Positions 62,330 to 64,000 of a stretch of 64,000 bases of DNA are shown in pieces (positions within the stretch are counted from its first letter, which is position 1; each line of letters begins with the position of its first letter). Origin of the DNA: an uncultured Muribaculaceae bacterium (GTDB taxonomy: Bacteria > Bacteroidota > Bacteroidia > Bacteroidales > Muribaculaceae); contig CAJUQP010000015.1 of assembly GCA_910588245.1 (NCBI GenBank), positions 6,011-70,010 of the forward strand. Direction: 5' to 3'. A program made the translations under genes and the position numbers. The notes beneath the pieces are model-generated. The model did no database searches, was not told the DNA's origin, and saw nothing but the letters and a program-made list of their open reading frames with translations.

Positions 62330-63586
62330 TTAATCCTGTTGCTGTTCTTCTACTGCCTGAATCAATCGCTTTATCTCTTCTTTGCTTTTGAAAGTAGCCG
62401 GAGCAGTGACTGGAACGTTATATTCCTCGATACAAGCATCAAATGGAATGATAGAGTCTTTTGGGTGGACCGCTTTCCAGAATAGCTCTACGCGACGCCT
62501 GATTTCCGGTTCGAATTCTTTTGAGATAATTCCATTAATCCCTATGGCTGCCACATGGTCATACAACGGCGCGTCATAAATAAGACCGTCAGCCACATCT
62601 TGCCATTTCATACCCTTGATAAATGTTGGACCGCCACCGGCATCTCCCTTATAATTCGTTGCTCCGTAAGGATTATCCTGCAGGTCAATGCCGAAAGGAC
62701 GACAAGCCATACGTTCGAAAGCGGCGTCCCAGACACCGTTACCCGTCATCGGACAATTCTGCCCGTTGAAGAGGTTATAATCAAACCAGTTTAGCACAAC
62801 TATCTTGACCCTGTCTTCGCCAAAGGTCTTTTTCATCCACCATCCTTGCGTACCGTAGTCGCGCTTCCATGGCTTAAAGTAGCCCGAATAACTGATGGCG
62901 TGTGGCTGGCTGGTTATCACCAGGGCTTTGCGGGCATCCTTGACGGGGAGCTGGCGCTTATACATCGAAGCAAAGTTGGCGCTCAGGAGGCTGTCGCGGT
63001 TGGTCTTGTTTAGGGATTTCCAGAAAGCCTTGTAATCATCCACAGAGTGAATACTATCCCACGAGAAATTTAAGTCAGTAAGACCCAAATGTATTTTACG
63101 GGAGGATTTATTATTGATTTTATACAGGCCTTTGAGAAACTTGATGCGGTTGTATTTTTCCCATAGCGGATAGAAACACTCTCCTTTGCGGTAATAGGCG
63201 TAAAGGCTGTCCATGAATTCGTTTTCTGAAGAGTAGGAGCGTTGCAGCAGTCGGTTGACCTCCTCTGTCATATTTATGCCTCCGACTTCGGTATAGACGT
63301 GGCCCACCCGCTCGGCAAAGCGGGGATCGGCAAGCAGGTCGAGAATAAAATTATATTGCAGGGAATCGCGATGGTCGCGTTCGCCCAGCACGACGATATC
63401 CGATTTTTCAAACAGCTTGAATATATAGTCGTTAGGCGATATGCCGTTTTTATCGGCATATTCATGCAGCGCTTTTATAGAGGGCACCGACGGTGTTTGT
63501 GCCGCTAAGTCAGCAGCATATGAAATCGCCAGAATGGCAAACATCAACAAGCTTCTTGCGATTCTCTTGAATATCTTATTAACCAT
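62330..63586 (-). CDS. Exported EreA/ChaN-like fold hydrolase-type protein
   Basis: A 418-residue secreted protein with a signal peptide (LLMFAILAISYAADLAAQ). The mature N-terminus has IVVLGERDHRDSLQYNF (about 68-84), the GE-x-H signature of the erythromycin-esterase/ChaN/TIKI-like fold, with other conserved-looking histidines in LVITSQPHAISYS and LYDHVAAIGING. It is more likely a surface or periplasmic hydrolase or metal/haem-binding protein than a resistance esterase. It has its own promoter (63637-63644). Confidence 0.6.
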   Translation of the reverse strand: MVNKIFKRIARSLLMFAILAISYAADLAAQTPSVPSIKALHEYADKNGISPNDYIFKLFEKSDIVVLGERDHRDSLQYNFILDLLADPRFAERVGHVYTEVGGINMTEEVNRLLQRSYSSENEFMDSLYAYYRKGECFYPLWEKYNRIKFLKGLYKINNKSSRKIHLGLTDLNFSWDSIHSVDDYKAFWKSLNKTNRDSLLSANFASMYKRQLPVKDARKALVITSQPHAISYSGYFKPWKRDYGTQGWWMKKTFGEDRVKIVVLNWFDYNLFNGQNCPMTGNGVWDAAFERMACRPFGIDLQDNPYGATNYKGDAGGGPTFIKGMKWQDVADGLIYDAPLYDHVAAIGINGIISKEFEPEIRRRVELFWKAVHPKDSIIPFDACIEEYNVPVTAPATFKSKEEIKRLIQAVEEQQQD

Positions 63587-63636
63587 AAGCTAAAATATTT
63601 GACTGTTTATTAATGTTGGGTGTATATATCAAGATG

Positions 63637-63644
63637 CAAAGATA
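63637..63644 (-). promoter_or_regulatory. -7 box for the EreA/ChaN-like gene
   Basis: Minus strand TATCTTTG followed by CAT matches TAnnTTTG, 51 bp upstream of the ATG. Confidence 0.65.
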
Positions 63645-63713
63645 ATTGTTTTTTTTTAATTCGGTATTATTTCGTGAGCTCATGCGCCAGCCCTGTCAGG
63701 TTGTTACTATCTC

Positions 63714-63926
63714 TTATCGTCTTCCGCCCATTCCGCGTTTGAGATGTGATGGTTTCAGCATCTTGTGGGCCTGCATCATGCACCGATATGCGAAGCGGCG
63801 GTCGTCTTCATCTTCCATTGTGCCGATAAGTTGGAAACAGTCGTCTATTTGTTTGTATTTCCCAATATTCCCCCATCTCCGATTAATGGCTGATTTATAT
63901 ACAAGCAAATTCAATATTTCCTCCAA
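63714..63926 (-). CDS. Small basic protein or fragment, unknown
   Basis: A 70-codon frame with protein-like composition (INRRWGNIGKYKQIDDCFQL, MEDEDDRRFAYRCMMQAHKM) ending in a basic tail. It has no ATG start; TTG at 63926 or, with a good GGAGG sequence just ahead, TTG at 63914 are options, and the frame is closed by TAG a few codons upstream. It lies next to IS-like tandem repeats, so it may be a small accessory or truncated gene of that element. Confidence 0.4.
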   Translation of the reverse strand: MEEILNLLVYKSAINRRWGNIGKYKQIDDCFQLIGTMEDEDDRRFAYRCMMQAHKMLKPSHLKRGMGGRR

Positions 63927-63950
63927 AAAATCGGATTTCAGCTAATACGT

Positions 63951-63997
63951 ATTCCGGGCGATATCCGTTCACTCATTCCGGTGATATCCGTTCACTC
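63951..63997. repeat. Tandem 24/23-bp repeat at the window edge
   Basis: ATTCCGG followed by GC or T and GATATCCGTTCACTC occurs as 63951-63974 and 63975-63997, head to tail. Multiple short repeats like this are typical of transposase-binding ends of IS21-like elements; the rest would lie beyond 64000. Confidence 0.65.
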
Positions 63998-64000
63998 GGT

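Noticed and set aside
63646..63945. 99-codon plus-strand frame near the right edge
   Set aside because: It starts in a T-rich tract and is antisense to a more protein-like minus-strand frame.

Overview
The window comes from a Bacteroidota chromosome, most likely order Bacteroidales and plausibly Muribaculaceae or a close relative. Four things point there: many TTTG/TTG - 20 bp - TAnnTTTG promoters, the form read by the Bacteroidota housekeeping sigma factor, and almost no Shine-Dalgarno sequences; paired outer-membrane/lipoprotein genes with STN, carboxypeptidase-regulatory and DUF4249 domains; families typical of the order (DUF4834, DUF5107 with TPRs, a deaminase/PIG-L fusion, short phosphatidylserine decarboxylase); and a GC-rich coding background interrupted by AT-rich intergenic and accessory patches. 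Family placement below order is inference. No rRNA, tRNA or CRISPR array was recognised.

Layout. 1-2.5 kb: a truncated sugar aminotransferase and a UDP-glucose dehydrogenase (surface polysaccharide). 2.6-4.1 kb: an HdeD-like membrane protein and a small outer-membrane barrel. 4.2-15.1 kb: a carbohydrate-use locus with an AraC regulator divergent from a sugar-proton symporter, a DUF5107-TPR protein, a GH35 and a GH2 enzyme; it has no SusC/SusD pair. 15.2-25.3 kb: housekeeping genes (YebC, PheT, HAD phosphatase, DUF4834, phosphatidylethanolamine synthesis, lipid kinase). 25.3-25.7 kb: a mirrored heptamer satellite between two convergent genes. 25.7-28.1 kb: a four-domain sulfur/disulfide protein. 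28.1-29.5 kb: a long gene-poor stretch with a complete promoter-to-terminator unit lacking an ORF (candidate ncRNA of about 500 nt), twin palindromes and a large inverted repeat. 29.5-38.3 kb: OxyR, a candidate hairpin RNA, a mutarotase, a PAS protein, a TlpA-like thioredoxin, a decayed DUF1016 gene, hcp with a cupin, DUF488 and a YczE-like protein. 38.3-44.2 kb: a peptidoglycan glycosyltransferase and a tightly coupled pair, SNF2 helicase plus a 630-residue partner of unknown function. 44.2-54.7 kb: an outer-membrane receptor, an AT-rich cassette (secreted HExxH-like protein plus outer-membrane barrel) lying between two copies of the same promoter segment, and a sigma/mini-anti-sigma/TonB receptor/DUF4249 locus. 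54.8-64 kb: a pseudouridine synthase with a coiled-coil insert, the deaminase-deacetylase fusion, an MBL-fold hydrolase, a Ca2+/cation antiporter, gene remnants, a secreted EreA/ChaN-fold protein and, at the edge, tandem repeats that look like the end of an insertion sequence.

How the genes work together. The AraC locus looks like a self-contained module for importing and cutting galactoside-type sugars. OxyR, Hcp, the CoA-disulfide-reductase fusion and the TlpA protein suggest investment in oxygen, nitrosative and thiol stress, but they are separate units. The strongest candidates for undescribed biology are the SNF2 helicase/630-residue operon, the ORF-less transcript at 28.3-28.9 kb, and the duplicated-promoter cassette at 47-49 kb.
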